From: Amorphochlora amoebiformis
Taxonomy: Eukaryota > Cercozoa > Chlorarachniophyceae
Length of the DNA stretch: 64,000 bases
Reading direction: 5' to 3'
NCBI GenBank assembly: GCA_054601695.1
Contig: BAAHQB010000258.1
Span: 186,001-250,000 of the forward strand
This document shows, piece after piece, positions 1 through 47,846 of this stretch (positions within the stretch are counted from its first letter, which is position 1; every line of letters starts with the position of its first letter). The notes under the pieces were generated by a model. That model saw only the letters and a program-made list of their open reading frames with translations, made no database searches and was not told the origin of the DNA. The position numbers were made by a program, and so were the translations under genes.

Positions 1-1300
<1,300 letters not shown>

Positions 1301-1303
1301 TAT

Positions 1304-1335
<32 letters not shown>

Positions 1336-1339
1336 CAAG

Positions 1340-17735
<16,396 letters not shown>

Positions 17736-17742
17736 CAAGGCG

Positions 17743-17748
17743 AATAAA
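17743..17748 (+). terminator. polyadenylation signal AATAAA
   Basis: An AATAAA hexamer lies 8 bp after the TAG stop of the Sel1-repeat gene, in a stretch that is not (TA)n. The very short distance makes it a tentative call. Confidence 0.35.
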
Positions 17749-17749
17749 A

Positions 17750-17930
17750 CGTAATGAGACCTTTGTAATTAACGTGAAAACTAGGAAAATTGTCATAGAA
17801 GATATGAATATTTATTCGGTTTTGTTTTTTATATTTATTAATATTCGTTTTGTAGATTATTAGTTACATATCACTAGTAAGTATCATGCTAATGTGCGTT
17901 TATCGACTGTGTATATCTAGTATGTATCTA

Positions 17931-17985
<55 letters not shown>

Positions 17986-18547
17986 ATATATGTGTATATG
18001 CTAGGATGAGATATATATACTAGATATATATATACATATATATTATATTATACATAATCTAGATAATCTATAAATGTACTATTTAGACTAGTATATCACT
18101 AATCAAGGACATTAATATTAGATAAACTGTCTGGCACAAATACTAAAAATATGATAGATACATACTTAGTTTAAGTTACCATTATATTATTATATAGTAT
18201 AGTGACTATAGTCTATACTTTGACTCACTATCTAGCATGTATACTATACTGTAATACATATAATTAGAGATTATTGATGTAATAACGATACTAGTACGGA
18301 TTACTACTATTGTCGCATACATCAGTCATTATCATTAATCTTATTATATTCAGTATAGCATTGTCTAGTCCTATATCATTATATTGAATCATTATGTCAG
18401 TTGTAAATTATACATTGAATGTAATTTTATCATTACAATGTACAGTATATATATCTAGTATGTGTATCTAGTGTATATACATATATACATATATGTATAT
18501 ATGTATATATATGTTACATAATATATACATATATGTATGTATATATT

Positions 18548-18580
<33 letters not shown>

Positions 18581-18940
18581 AGATATATGTTGCATATAAT
18601 ATCTAGAATACATAAAGATACGTTTCGAGGTATAGATGTAGTTATCACATGATACTAGAATATGCGTACATATACACATAATGCATCATAATGTATAACT
18701 AGATAACACATGTACACTTATATACAATTGTGCATGTTTTCATACATCTAGATACATGTATATTGTACCACACAATGATTCCAGAAATCGATACTACAAG
18801 AAAACATTAATCTCTGCCCAACATGACGTTAACATCCGGAATTCCCTTGGAACACCCATTCGGACATCACATGCTCTTTCCGCCTGCCTTCGAAATGCAA
18901 CCCATCATCATGCGCGGATGACACCACGGGATCTTGGAAA
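17750..18940. other. AT-rich intergenic spacer
   Basis: AT-rich but largely non-repetitive DNA with many CTAGTA/TATCTAG motifs and one (TA)n tract at 17933-17990. I see no supportable exon until about 18800, where base composition rises. This is probably the 3' flank of the first gene and the 5' region of the second. Confidence 0.5.
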
Positions 18941-18949
18941 GAATCACAG

Positions 18950-34698
<15,749 letters not shown>

Positions 34699-34805
34699 GA
34701 AATATTCGAAATCAATGAATTAAGCGCGATTTGAATTCGAAATTAAAGTAAGAGCGGTGTTCGAATTCGAAAATGAATTATGTTTATATGCGCTTTTTAG
34801 GTTTG

Positions 34806-34857
<52 letters not shown>

Positions 34858-35279
34858 TAGGCGAATCGAACGGTTGTAGGTTGGGATTTTTTTTGCTAGT
34901 TTTAACCTGTTGATAAGATGCGTTTGTTATGTGATTTAATTTATTATATCGGTGTCGTGTGTTTTGAATGAATATCACCTGGATTGTATGGACTTATATA
35001 TATATATATATATATATATATACGCGCGCAATTGATACTTGCTAGAATATTATATTTAGAGTCTCTAGAGTCTAGCTTAGTTCTAGACTAGTACACACTA
35101 GATATTCTAGACACATCTAGCCGCTGTGATATTTATGTATACATATTTCATCATATGATATATATGGTATATATTGTCATATTTATAGAAAATATATATA
35201 TATATATACTACTGATCTCTTTTCTCCCCCCTAGCACTGTCATCACCCACATGGATTTCGAATTCAGTATACCGGTACA

Positions 35280-35331
<52 letters not shown>

Positions 35332-35442
35332 CCGTGTATCTAAGTCTAGTACTGTCCCCGCCGGAACGTCTTTAGATCATCGCAGGGAAGGTTTCCGACG
35401 TCTCCGGAAAGTTCTGGAATTCTAAGACATCTCAATGGATTC

Positions 35443-35480
<38 letters not shown>

Positions 35481-36087
35481 GGATTGGTGACAAAAATGAG
35501 GTGAGTCGAAGATGTCGGGCAACTCGTTCATTATGTACTTATACATACATACATGCATATATATATATATATATATTAAATTACAAATATATTGTATTTT
35601 ACATTCTGACACTTCATGAGTCTTGAGTCTAGAGGGTTAATTTTAGAAGTTACTAGAGTTAATATCGCTATAGATCGTGACACTCTTAGTCTCTTACTTT
35701 TGTCTAGTAGTACCGTTACTAGAGTTAATATCTTTACATTCTTGCGTCATTGATTATTGTAGTTACTAGGGTTAACTAGGTTAATATCGCGACACATTCT
35801 TGCGTCAATGATTATTGATTGTCTCCGAGACTCCGTCCAGCTTTCACGGAGAGCCCGACTTTGTGTCACGAGTCACCTAGGTCACGACCTATACTAGCCT
35901 TATATATACGATCACAGCTAGACAGCTTATCTCTAGTCGTATCTACGTGCAGATATGCTATGACTATTACTAGATTACTAGTGTTACTAGTGCTAGTAGT
36001 ACTATAATGATAAGACGCGTATAACAGAGTATGTCTAGTAACTATCTTTTGAAGCCTGGCATATGAATATACGGAGTGTTTATATAC

Positions 36088-36147
<60 letters not shown>

Positions 36148-36290
36148 AGGATAGCTCATCCCGCGAGAGAGAGAGAGAGAAGGCTGTTGGATATATATAT
36201 ATATATATGTATGTATGTGCTAAAATTGAATATTGCTATATATCGCCGGAATTCAAACTTAGTGTAATGGTGATATATATATGTATGTAA

Positions 36291-36351
<61 letters not shown>

Positions 36352-36668
36352 CACATGAACACATGCATGTGTATTTGTATGTACACATGTAGAAGTGTAT
36401 ACATATAAATAAATATAATAGCTGACTTCTTAGTCCTATCTGGACGGATAACGTAAACATATATATATATATATATAAAAATATATATATATATATATGT
36501 ATATGTATGTATACATATGTACATATCTAAATGTAGATATGTATATATGTATATATAGATATGCGACGTCAAACAATTTTAGGACTGAATACAGAGGCTA
36601 GCCCTCTGCTTAATGCTACATACACAGATAATATATACATACATACACATACATATATATATATATAT

Positions 36669-36729
<61 letters not shown>

Positions 36730-36833
36730 CATATATGTACATGTATGCATATATATGTACATATCTACATGTAGGTATGTATATACGTATATATAGATAT
36801 GCGAAAGCTTAAACTGACTAGTTTCTTAATATA

Positions 36834-36879
<46 letters not shown>

Positions 36880-36949
36880 CATGTATACATATATAAATAT
36901 ATACATATATATATATATATATACATATATATATACCTATTATATTACG

Positions 36950-36980
<31 letters not shown>

Positions 36981-36990
36981 CTCTTTATCA
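34699..36990. other. spacer with TA tracts and orphan exon-like pieces
   Basis: Mostly AT-rich, with unique islands (35340-35440, 35580-36070) rich in CTAGTA/GTTACTAG motifs. Two short exon-like pieces are listed separately. The strand and identity of any other gene here cannot be decided from sequence alone. Confidence 0.4.
35235..35500 (+). CDS. orphan exon pair, unknown product
   Basis: Two exon-like pieces, 35235-35274 (acceptor CCCCCCTAG, donor GTACAT) and 35482-35500 (acceptor TATATAG, donor GTGAGT), join in phase to an open LSSPTWISNSVYRIGDKNE. They follow the stop of the PPR-like gene and no start or further exons were found. The alternative is chance splice-like sequence. Confidence 0.25.
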
Positions 36991-37979
<989 letters not shown>

Positions 37980-38101
37980 GTACAAATATATGTAGATTGT
38001 GTATATTTATATGCATTTAATCACATATCTAAATAAATATACATGCTTATATATACATATATATGTATATATATATATATGTATGTATATTATATATATA
38101 T

Positions 38102-38143
<42 letters not shown>

Positions 38144-38178
38144 CATGATACATATGTATGTATGTTGATGTATATTCA

Positions 38179-38236
<58 letters not shown>

Positions 38237-38344
38237 TTGTTCATGAATTTGAATGTACATATATATATATATATATATATACATACATACATATATATAT
38301 ATACATATATATACATATACATATACATATATATATATTTAAAT

Positions 38345-38387
<43 letters not shown>

Positions 38388-38431
38388 TATATATATAAAC
38401 ATATAAATATAATATATATATATATAATAAT

Positions 38432-38489
<58 letters not shown>

Positions 38490-38687
38490 ACATATACACA
38501 TACCTTATTGTCATACACCAGCGTCGAACGAAATACAGTGCACGACGTATACACACTATACGTATATACCCACACAACACACACCCACACAACCTCTCCT
38601 CCAATCTCCTCCGGTCTCCCTACGATACCCTTTCCCTCCAAATATACCTATCCTTACCAGTATTCTACTCATTCGAAACCCAAACAC

Positions 38688-38894
38688 CTTCCCGCCAGAA
38701 GTTTCTGACCCGGCGGGCTGTGGCTGATTCTCTTCATCGGGTGAAGAGGAACCATGTGGAATTCGGACAATAAGCTGTTTTTCAGAAAATTTCGGGGGAT
38801 TTTTCGAGATTGTGTGAGTGAAATCTGGGGAAGAAAGAGGAATATGAGAGATACTCGTCCCGAGGGGTCCGCCCATCCGGGTCGACATGGTCAT
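38688..38894 (-). CDS. probable first exon of a leftward gene, unknown product
   Basis: On the minus strand an ATG at 38894 opens 69 codons to AAG|GTGTTT at 38688. The start reads MTMSTRMGGPLGTSISH, and the rest is Ser/Pro-rich and hydrophilic (PHGSSSPDEENQPQPAG) with no domain I recognise. Base composition is clearly non-TA, unlike most of the surrounding DNA. Downstream exons should lie to the left, but none could be assigned. The start is about 500 bp from the divergent start at 39401. Confidence 0.4.
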
Positions 38895-39400
38895 TGATGG
38901 GCCGAGAAATAAGTGAATAATTTGGTATAAAATGAATTCAATATGTAGATATTAGTTTTGTAATATCCTTTAATTTATAAAATATTATAAGGCGAAAATA
39001 CCAGTTATTGGATTTCTTTTCAGAACAGATGTTTGGATTTTTTCTGAAGTTCAGGTATTACCGTATTCCCGGTAGTTCCATTGCATGAATTTTTCGTTTA
39101 TCGGCGCTTTTTATATGTCGAAAATAAGGTGATTCCGCACATACACAATTTTCTAAGTATAAAAAACAAGGATATTATATATTAAAAAGTAGAATATCCA
39201 CATACCTTAATTATGTTATCAAGATATCGTACTCAATATTACATACCCCCAATGTCGCCTTTTATTACTCTCGTTTGTACGATTTCACCGAAATTGCTCC
39301 AAAGCCGGGCACGTGCTATCATACCCTCCCTTTCCCGCGATCCGAAAGGCAACCAACCACACATACAACCCGACCAACCCCATCCCCAGGCGCCGACTGA
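38895..39400. promoter_or_regulatory. candidate divergent promoter region
   Basis: About 500 bp of mixed-composition DNA between a leftward start codon (38894) and the EF-hand start (39401), free of (TA)n and minisatellites. No core promoter motif can be singled out, so this rests on gene orientation only. Confidence 0.3.
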
Positions 39401-40407
39401 ATGGGGAGTTTTTGTGCCTCACACGACTACCAAGAGCTCAAAGCGATGGAGCGAGCGACCAGTGACTACGTCATGGGCCGTGCGAGTTTGGAGGATATTT
39501 GGGAGCTTCTGGAGAGCGGTGATGGCGAAAGCCACATCGGAACTGAAAAATTGCGATCGGCCCTGCTTGGGGCGTTCTTGTTCTTCTCTATGGTACAAAA
39601 CTGAATATTTATATCCATGTCCATGTATGACTTATCCCCTTGTGCATTTTTCCGAATTTATTTTCAGTTCCAACGAGTGAAGTTGGTGTAAAAATCCCTT
39701 TAACCAACGTACCATCATCGTGCACCTGTTAGCGTATTGACGGTATTATTTCACAGGTATACAACCCCAAGAGGAAGAAAGTGCCGTCTGCAAAACAGGC
39801 CGAACCCTACGTCGACAAATTGTTTGGATACGTGGCCAGAAAGGTGGGTGGATTCAGAAATTATATGATTTTCATGTCTGCTGGCGCTGGGAGAACATGT
39901 TTGCTGGCCTGTAAGTTTGACAGAGAGAAATGGTGATGTTGACATGCAGTGAAGGGGTCGTGTATATGTATTTTAACAGTACATGTATCGTAATAGGTGG
40001 ACAAGGATGGAGACGACAAGATATCAAGGGAGGATTTCGATGAGTATGGACACTTCCTCAAGGTGTGTATGGGATGTAAATACATCTACATATGCATATT
40101 CGTATTTCTGATCATGAATATATATATATATATACACATAACATATATATATATGTATATAAATATATATTACATGTATATATAGACATATATATATATA
40201 TAATGTAGAAATATGGAGCGTATAATGTATGTAACTGGATGTACACACATCTAAATGTACTTAGTATATTTACATATGCTACATATATATATATATATAT
40301 GTATAATATACATAATTCATTGTATATAATATATGTATATACACATTATGTATAATATATATATGTGTATACAAGGTATATGCATTAAAACTATACATAT
40401 GTGTAAG

Positions 40408-40463
<56 letters not shown>

Positions 40464-40519
40464 GTAAAAATATAATGTATACATACATATATATATATAT
40501 ATGCGTATACTGTACATTG

Positions 40520-40571
<52 letters not shown>

Positions 40572-40850
40572 TAAACGTCACAAATGTCGCCCACCGAATT
40601 AATCAACCGAGCAAACAAGCACTACACTTCTAAAGAGAAAGATTTGCTTCATCATATATGTATATCAATCCATACACATATAAATACATGAACATACATG
40701 TATAAAAACTTAAATATATTATATAATATATATTTATATATATATATATATATATAACATAAACCACAGAACGAATTCCACAAGATGACGCAAGTGAATG
40801 CCGCCAAAGTCAAAGCCAGAAACGGCTCCGGCGTCCGGTTGGTCATTTGA
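39401..40850 (+). CDS. small EF-hand calcium-binding protein, 4 exons
   Basis: Exons 39401-39592, 39757-39843, 39997-40062 and 40770-40850 are all phase 0 with GT/AG ends and give 141 residues to TGA at 40848. The third exon has one clear EF-hand loop, [12 protein letters not shown], with Asp at positions 1, 3, 5 and 12 (12 is usually Glu). The N-terminus [10 protein letters not shown] fits an N-myristoylation site with a palmitoylatable Cys5, as in membrane-attached calcium sensors. A second EF-hand is not obvious, so pairing would need a degenerate one in exon 1 (residues about 30-64) or a partner protein. A 9-nt microexon (TTCCAACGA at 39668-39676, donor GTGAAG) could add Phe-Gln-Arg between exons 1 and 2. 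The long third intron is mostly TA. Confidence 0.7.
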
Positions 40851-40929
40851 TCCAACTGAACTCGAATGGCCTTACATTCCCCTACCACCAATCACCTTTA
40901 TTTTTTTCTTCGCTGTACTGTCTTGAGGA

Positions 40930-41720
40930 GAGAAAAAAGACCAGAAAAAAAAAAAGTCAAAAAAAAGAAACGTCAAAAAAAGAAACGTCAAAAAAAAAAA
41001 AAAACGTCGAAATACCCAGGAAAGGAGAGTGTTCCCATTTTTATTTTTTTTACTTTTTTCTTTTTTTTGGTAATGTAAACTAAGAGGGAAGGGAGAAATG
41101 ATTGGAAAAAAAAAAATTTGAAAAAATTGTATACTAAAAAAAAAATATCGCGTTGTAAGGAAGTTAGCCGGAAAAAATAGGAAGAGCGTCTTAATCAGTG
41201 AGATTCCGTTCTTTTGATATATTTAACCAAAAAAATCTATCCATCCCATTACCATACCACAAACTGTACGCACAATCGATTCTTCTTGTTTTTTAACACA
41301 TACAAAGCACAGTTACATAAGAAAAAAAAACACAAATTATTTTTTCGTAACTTTGAGAATAGCTAGCTAAACCGGAAAAAGAAAACCTAACCTTTATGTA
41401 TAGAAAAAAAGTAAGTGATTTTTGAGAAAGTAAGGGATTTCTGGAAAAGAAATTGATCTCTTGAGAAAGCAAGGGATCTCTCAGAAAGCATGTGATTTCT
41501 AAGTTACGAAGTGACCCTAAGTGGGCTTTCACTTGGGGAATCCGTCTTATACCCTCAAAATTTCGTTTTTCGTAGCATTTTTTTTTTGCGCCTTTGATAG
41601 CGGAGGAATATACGAGAAGACAAAGAGGGTGAAATTTATTATCTTTGACGCAACTCTGAAGAAAAAAAAGGGTGAATAAGGGAGTATTTGGATAGGAAAT
41701 TCAATCCCTTTGTCTCAAGA
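40930..41720. other. A-rich 3' flank, no gene seen
   Basis: It contains AAAAAAGAAACGTC repeated near 40957-41008, poly-A runs, and an imperfect ~20-bp repeat (GAGAAAGTAAGGGATTTCT type) at 41410-41500. Open frames on both strands are low-complexity. Confidence 0.5.
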
Positions 41721-41756
41721 TATGAGTAACCTATGAATATACACATTGTACCACGG

Positions 41757-41799
<43 letters not shown>

Positions 41800-42765
41800 T
41801 TATATATATATATATATGTTTGTCGTGTACGTACGCTCTTCACAAGAGTTTCCGTATGCCGTTTGTTCATCTCCCTACGGGTTTCAATTTTGCACATACA
41901 CCAAGTTCAGTTGTTTGTTCAAGCCTTAGACTAGTTTTAGTCGACTGTGATTGACTAGTTAGATCGAATCGCGTGTGCCTATGACCGCGATTGTATTCGA
42001 GCCTACAGCTGCTGTATTGATCGAGAAAATTAACCTTAGTGATTAAATTCGCATTTTAAATCTGTATATATATCTATATATATATATATATATCATGTGT
42101 ATCAAAACCATGTAATCATCCTCTAGATCACATCACCGGTAGCTAGCTATCAGTCTGGCATATATACCTGGCATACTCTAGATATACTAGATATATCTGG
42201 TATATCTAGTATATACGTACTACTATGTAGTAGTGTATACTTAGGTATATACACGTATACCATGGCTAGATTTGTGTGGCGGACAACGTTATAACTAATC
42301 TGGTTAATACTAGTAATATTCATTAATGTTAAAAACTTTTTGGCCATGCGCGCGCCGGCAACTTCAGATAATGTCACTTTAATTGTTGAATTTCACACTG
42401 CATAGTGAGAGCTAGCTATATAAAAATCACCATGCTAGACCTAATCAGTTAGATGATTTATATATATATATATAATATTACCTAGATTACTACGGTGCAT
42501 GAGATGTCGGACAGCATCTACAAAGTCTGCGCATCGATGCACAACCCGATGGGATTGGTGCTAGTAGTGACTGCGTATAAGCTAGTACTAGAAGCGCATA
42601 TATGTGGATAGCCGAAATCGTAAAAAAAAGCCTAAAACTCACCGGGAAGTACCGGTTACCCGAATTGAATACCGTGACTGGCGGCTTGGTAACGTTCGAA
42701 GTATGATAATGATTATTTAAGTTTCAAAACATTTATAATGCAGGCTGGAGGTTATATACTAGATA

Positions 42766-43036
42766 TAAGCTCATTTGAGAGTAGTATGTCTGACACGTGT
42801 CCAAGCCCAAGCGCTAACATACGTTTGTTTATATCTCCTACATATTATATATATATGTATATCTATATCTATATATATATATATATCTATATCTATATAT
42901 GTATATATAAAGATATCTACATATCTATACATAGATATATACATATTTACATGTAAGGTTATATAACCTCTTTTAAGAGTAGTATGTCTGACACGTGTCC
43001 AAGCCGAAGCGCTAACATACTTTTGTTTATATCTCC

Positions 43037-43090
<54 letters not shown>

Positions 43091-43140
43091 ATATCTGCAT
43101 ATCTGTTTCTCTCTCCCGTATGCAGTGTCGCTGGACTATA
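42766..43140. repeat. duplicated ~75-bp segment (possible exon copies)
   Basis: AGAGTAGTATGTCTGACACG followed by TGTCCAAGCC(C/G)AAGCGC and TTGTTTATATCTCCTA occurs at about 42778-42845 and 42972-43040. On the minus strand both are bounded by an AG acceptor and a GTTATA donor and are open, so they look like another exon with an echo. Weaker related pieces lie at 43105-43137 and 43355-43392. Confidence 0.5.
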
Positions 43141-43211
43141 TATATATATATTTATATATATATATATGTTTGTAGGTATGTAATAGGTATATGTATGTAT
43201 ATATATTATAT

Positions 43212-43268
<57 letters not shown>

Positions 43269-43290
43269 AATGTATATACATATGGACGTA

Positions 43291-43327
<37 letters not shown>

Positions 43328-43389
43328 GTATGTATATACTTAAACGTAACATACACGTATTCTATCTCGCCAGTAGACAATGTTAGTAG

Positions 43390-43436
<47 letters not shown>

Positions 43437-43455
43437 GCATACATATATATTATAT

Positions 43456-43519
<64 letters not shown>

Positions 43520-43708
43520 ATATAATAAATATATACATATATATATATATATGTATATATATGTGTAAATAAATATATATATATATATATATATTCATAC
43601 GTATTTATACATATATATATATATATATATATATATCCCATGAACACACATGCAAGATAAATAACAAAAACTAGTATTTTTATATATATATCCCAGTCCA
43701 ATAGTGTA

Positions 43709-44245
43709 TCCCTCTCTCTTCTCTCTCCTAACTCTCTTCTCTCTCCTCTCTCTCTCTTCTCTCTCCTCTCTCTCTTCTCTCTCCTCTCTCTCTTCTCTCT
43801 CCTCTCTCTCTCCCTCTCTTCTCTCTCTCTCCCCTCTCTTCTCTCTCTCTCCCCTCTCTTCTCTCTCTCAAAATTTCTCTCTTTTCTCCCCCTTACCCTC
43901 TAAAAGTTGTTAATTCCTTCTCTCTCTGTCTCTCACTCTCTCTCTTCCCTCTCTCACTGTCTCTCCATCTCTCTCTTCTCTCTCTCTCATTCTCTCTCTT
44001 CTCTCTCTCACATTCTCTCTCTCTCTCTCTCTCTCCTCTCTCTATATTTCTCAATCTCCTTCTCTCTTCTCTCTCTCTCAATCTCTCTCTTATCTCTCAA
44101 TCTCTCTCTTCTCTCTCTCTCACTCTCTCTCCATCTCTCTCTCCATCTCTCTCTTCTCTCTCTCTCTCAATCTCTCTCTTCTCTCTCTCACATTCTCTCT
44201 CTCTCTCTTTCCTCTCTCTCTATATTTCTCAATCTCTCTCTTCTG

Positions 44246-44278
<33 letters not shown>

Positions 44279-44644
44279 AATCTCTCTCTTCTCTCTCTCT
44301 CAATCTCTCTCTTCTCTCTCTTCTCTCTCTTCTCTCTCTCTCTTCTCTCTCTCTTCTCTCTCTCTTCTCTCTCTCTTCTCTCTCTCTTCCTCTCTCTCTT
44401 ATCTCTCTCTTCTCTCTCTCTCACTCTCTCTCTTATCTCTCTCTCACTCTCTCTCTTTCTCTCTCTCTCACTCTCTCTCTTATCTCTCTCTCTCTCTCTC
44501 TTCTCTCTCTCAATCTCTCTCTATCTCTCTCTCCCTATCTCTCTCTTATCTCTCTCTTTATCTCTCTTTCCTCTTTCTCACTATCTCTCTCTCTTCTCTC
44601 AAATACTTCTAAACTGTGTCATCTCTCTCTCTCTCATTAGATTT

Positions 44645-44683
<39 letters not shown>

Positions 44684-44799
44684 TTCCTAGAACCTTGCTT
44701 AGACCGTATGAATTTCTGACTGTAATCAATCTCTCTCTCTCGTCATATTAATTCTCTCTCTCTCTCTCTCTCTCTTCCTCTCTTTCTCTCTCTCTCTCA

Positions 44800-44841
<42 letters not shown>

Positions 44842-44934
44842 GTCTCTCTCTCTCTAGGAAGGCTGTTTAGACCGTATACATTCTCTCTCTCACTATATTC
44901 CCTATCTCTCGCTTCTCTCTATCTCTCTCTCTCT

Positions 44935-44966
<32 letters not shown>

Positions 44967-45062
44967 AGGAAGGCTGCTTAGACCGTATACATTCTCTCTC
45001 TCACTATATTCCCTATCTCTCGCTTCTCTCTATTTCTCTCTCTCTCTTTATCTCTCTCTCTC

Positions 45063-45093
<31 letters not shown>

Positions 45094-45174
45094 AGGAAGG
45101 CTGCTTAGACCGTATACATTCTCTCTCTCACTATATTCCCTATCTCTCGCTTCTCTCTATTTCTCTCTCTCTCT

Positions 45175-45206
<32 letters not shown>

Positions 45207-45267
45207 AGGAAGGCTGCTTAGACCGTATACATTCTCTCTCTCACTATATTCCTCTCTCGCTTCTCTC

Positions 45268-45319
<52 letters not shown>

Positions 45320-45439
45320 GGAAGGCTGCTTAGACCGTATACATTCTCTCTCTCACTATATTCCCTATCTCTCGCTTCTCTCTATTTCTCTCTCTCTCTT
45401 TATCTCTCTCTCTCTCTTCCTCTCTCTCTCTCTCTCTTC

Positions 45440-45481
<42 letters not shown>

Positions 45482-45561
45482 AGGAAGGCTGCTTAGACCG
45501 TATACATTCTCTCTCTCACTATATTCCCTATCTCTCGCTTCTCTCTATTTCTCTCTCTCTC

Positions 45562-45613
<52 letters not shown>

Positions 45614-45708
45614 GGAAGGCTGCTTAGACCGTATACATTCTCTCTCTCACTATATTCCCTATCTCTCGCTTCTCTCTATTTCTCTCTCTCTCTTTATCTC
45701 TCTCTCTC

Positions 45709-45758
<50 letters not shown>

Positions 45759-45821
45759 GGAAGGCTGCTTAGACCGTATACATTCTCTCTCTCACTATAT
45801 TCCCTATCTCTCGCTTCTCTC

Positions 45822-45873
<52 letters not shown>

Positions 45874-45956
45874 GGAAGGCTGCTTAGACCATATACATTC
45901 TCTCTCTCACTATATTCCCTATCTCTCGCTTCTCTCTGTTTCTCTCTCTCTCTTCA

Positions 45957-45987
<31 letters not shown>

Positions 45988-46187
45988 TTCTCTCTATCTC
46001 TCTCTCTCTAGAAAGGCTGCTTAGACCGTATACATTCTCTCTCTCTCACTATATTCCCTATCTCTCGTATTTCTCTCTCTCTCTTTATCTCTCTCTCCCT
46101 TCCTCTCTCTCTCTCTCTTCCTCTCTCTCTCTATCTTTCTCTCTCTCCCTCTTTCTCTCTCTCGCTCTCTTTCTCTCTCTCCCTCTT

Positions 46188-46220
<33 letters not shown>

Positions 46221-46458
46221 TCCTCTCTCTCTCTATCTTTCTCTCTCTCCCTCTTTCTCTCTCTCGCTCTCTTTCTCTCTATCTCTCTCTTTCTCTCTCT
46301 CTCTCTTTCTCTCTATCTCTCTCTTTCTCTCTCTCTCTCTTTCTCTCTTTCTCTCTATCTTTCTCTCTCGCTTTCTCTCTCTCTCTCTTTCTCTCTATTT
46401 CTCTCTCTCTCTTCCTCTCTCTCTCTCTCTTTCTCTCTATCTCTCTCTCTCGCTTTCT
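43709..46458. repeat. CT-rich block with repeated CTAG|GAAGGCTGCTTAGACC units
   Basis: About 2.75 kb of (CT)n. From 44856 to about 46030 it contains roughly ten copies of a unit with CTCTAGGAAGGCTGCTTAGA, CCGTATACATTCTCTC and CACTATATTCCCTATCTCTC, spaced about 110-165 bp apart. A divergent first copy sits at 44688-44715. Each copy looks like a polypyrimidine tract plus AG acceptor plus ~20 exon-like bases. The Ser/Leu-rich and Arg/Glu-rich frames are artefacts. Confidence 0.9.
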
Positions 46459-46463
46459 CTAGA

Positions 46464-46513
46464 AATGTTGATGTTTTGCCATCCAAGCAATGATGAGTTA
46501 GATATAATGTTTG

Positions 46514-46522
<9 letters not shown>
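46464..46522 (+). repeat. dispersed copy of the exon 31733-31803 edge
   Basis: GATGTTTTGCCATCCAAGCA followed by ATGATGAGTTAGATATAATG and TTTG(T)ATAATATA is a close copy of the acceptor-side echo at about 31199-31250, including the start of its TA flank and GCTATAT motif. It lies almost 15 kb away, at the end of the CT block. Confidence 0.9.
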
Positions 46523-46555
<33 letters not shown>

Positions 46556-46562
46556 CTATATG

Positions 46563-46596
<34 letters not shown>

Positions 46597-46761
46597 ATAT
46601 ATGTTAGACATATATATATATATATATATTGCTATATATATATGTATATATATATATATATATAAATAATATATATGTTAGACCTATATATATATATATA
46701 TATATATTGCTATATATACAAATATATATGTTAGACATATATATATATATATATATATTGC

Positions 46762-46810
<49 letters not shown>

Positions 46811-46895
46811 TATATATGTTAGACCTATGAACGATAGTGGTCGAGTGGATGATCTTGGACCAAATAGTCTAAATATATATATATATATATATACT

Positions 46896-46939
<44 letters not shown>

Positions 46940-47120
46940 TAAAGTTTTAATTTATATATTCATGTATACTTGTATGTATATTTAAGTACATATATATATA
47001 TATATATTTATAGATAAATATATGTATATATATTTATATATATATTACGAAAAAAAATGTATATAAACAAATATGTCTACATATATTATACATAATATAT
47101 TTATATGTATATATACATAC

Positions 47121-47179
<59 letters not shown>

Positions 47180-47325
47180 CGATCTTCTATGAACTCACAC
47201 ATACATAGATATACATACACACATATATATTTTTCTGTATATATACATATGATATATACATACATATTATATATATATATATATATATATATGTGCATAA
47301 TATATATATATATACATATATATAC

Positions 47326-47363
<38 letters not shown>

Positions 47364-47381
47364 ACTCGACTACATTCCTGG

Positions 47382-47419
<38 letters not shown>

Positions 47420-47566
47420 TATATATAATACTGAAGTAAGTGTATATACATTATATAGTTTATATCCGAATGTAAAGACACATATATTCATTTATTCTTA
47501 TGTGGGTTATATTGTATATGTATGTATATACATACATATAGGTGATATAGCATGCGTATGTATTCG

Positions 47567-47620
<54 letters not shown>

Positions 47621-47700
47621 GTATTTATACATACATACACACACACATATATATATATATATGTAAATATATATATATATTCTCATATTATATATATTCT
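46523..47700. repeat. (TA)n stretch with a small tandem repeat
   Basis: ATATATATGTTAGAC(A/C)TATA and TTGCTATATATA recur four times between 46545 and 46825. The rest is TA with short unique islands. No exon is supportable. Confidence 0.7.
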
Positions 47701-47800
47701 TATATATATAAAGGAGATTTACCAAAATGCCACGAACAAAGACACGTGTACACCCCCTCCCCCCCCCCTTTTTTTATCGTCCCTTTACGAACCACGAAAT

Positions 47801-47846
47801 ATGACAGATGAACAAGAAAGAGCGTGCTTTCCGAACATCCAAAAGG
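47801..47846 (+). CDS. possible first exon, unknown product
   Basis: An ATG at 47801 opens MTDEQERACFPNIQK and meets a GTACGT-type donor at 47847. The surrounding 47700-48470 block is not TA-rich and has open frames on both strands, including one across G-runs at 48283-48330. No homology is recognisable and no downstream exon was found. Confidence 0.2.

Noticed and set aside
38556-38687. Continuation of the leftward frame past AAG|GTGTTT (GVCCVGIYV)
   Set aside because: The sequence becomes TGTG-rich and low-complexity beyond a good donor, so the exon was ended at 38688.
43907-44719. 270-residue Ser/Leu-rich protein
   Set aside because: It comes from (CT)n; all frames on both strands are equally open.
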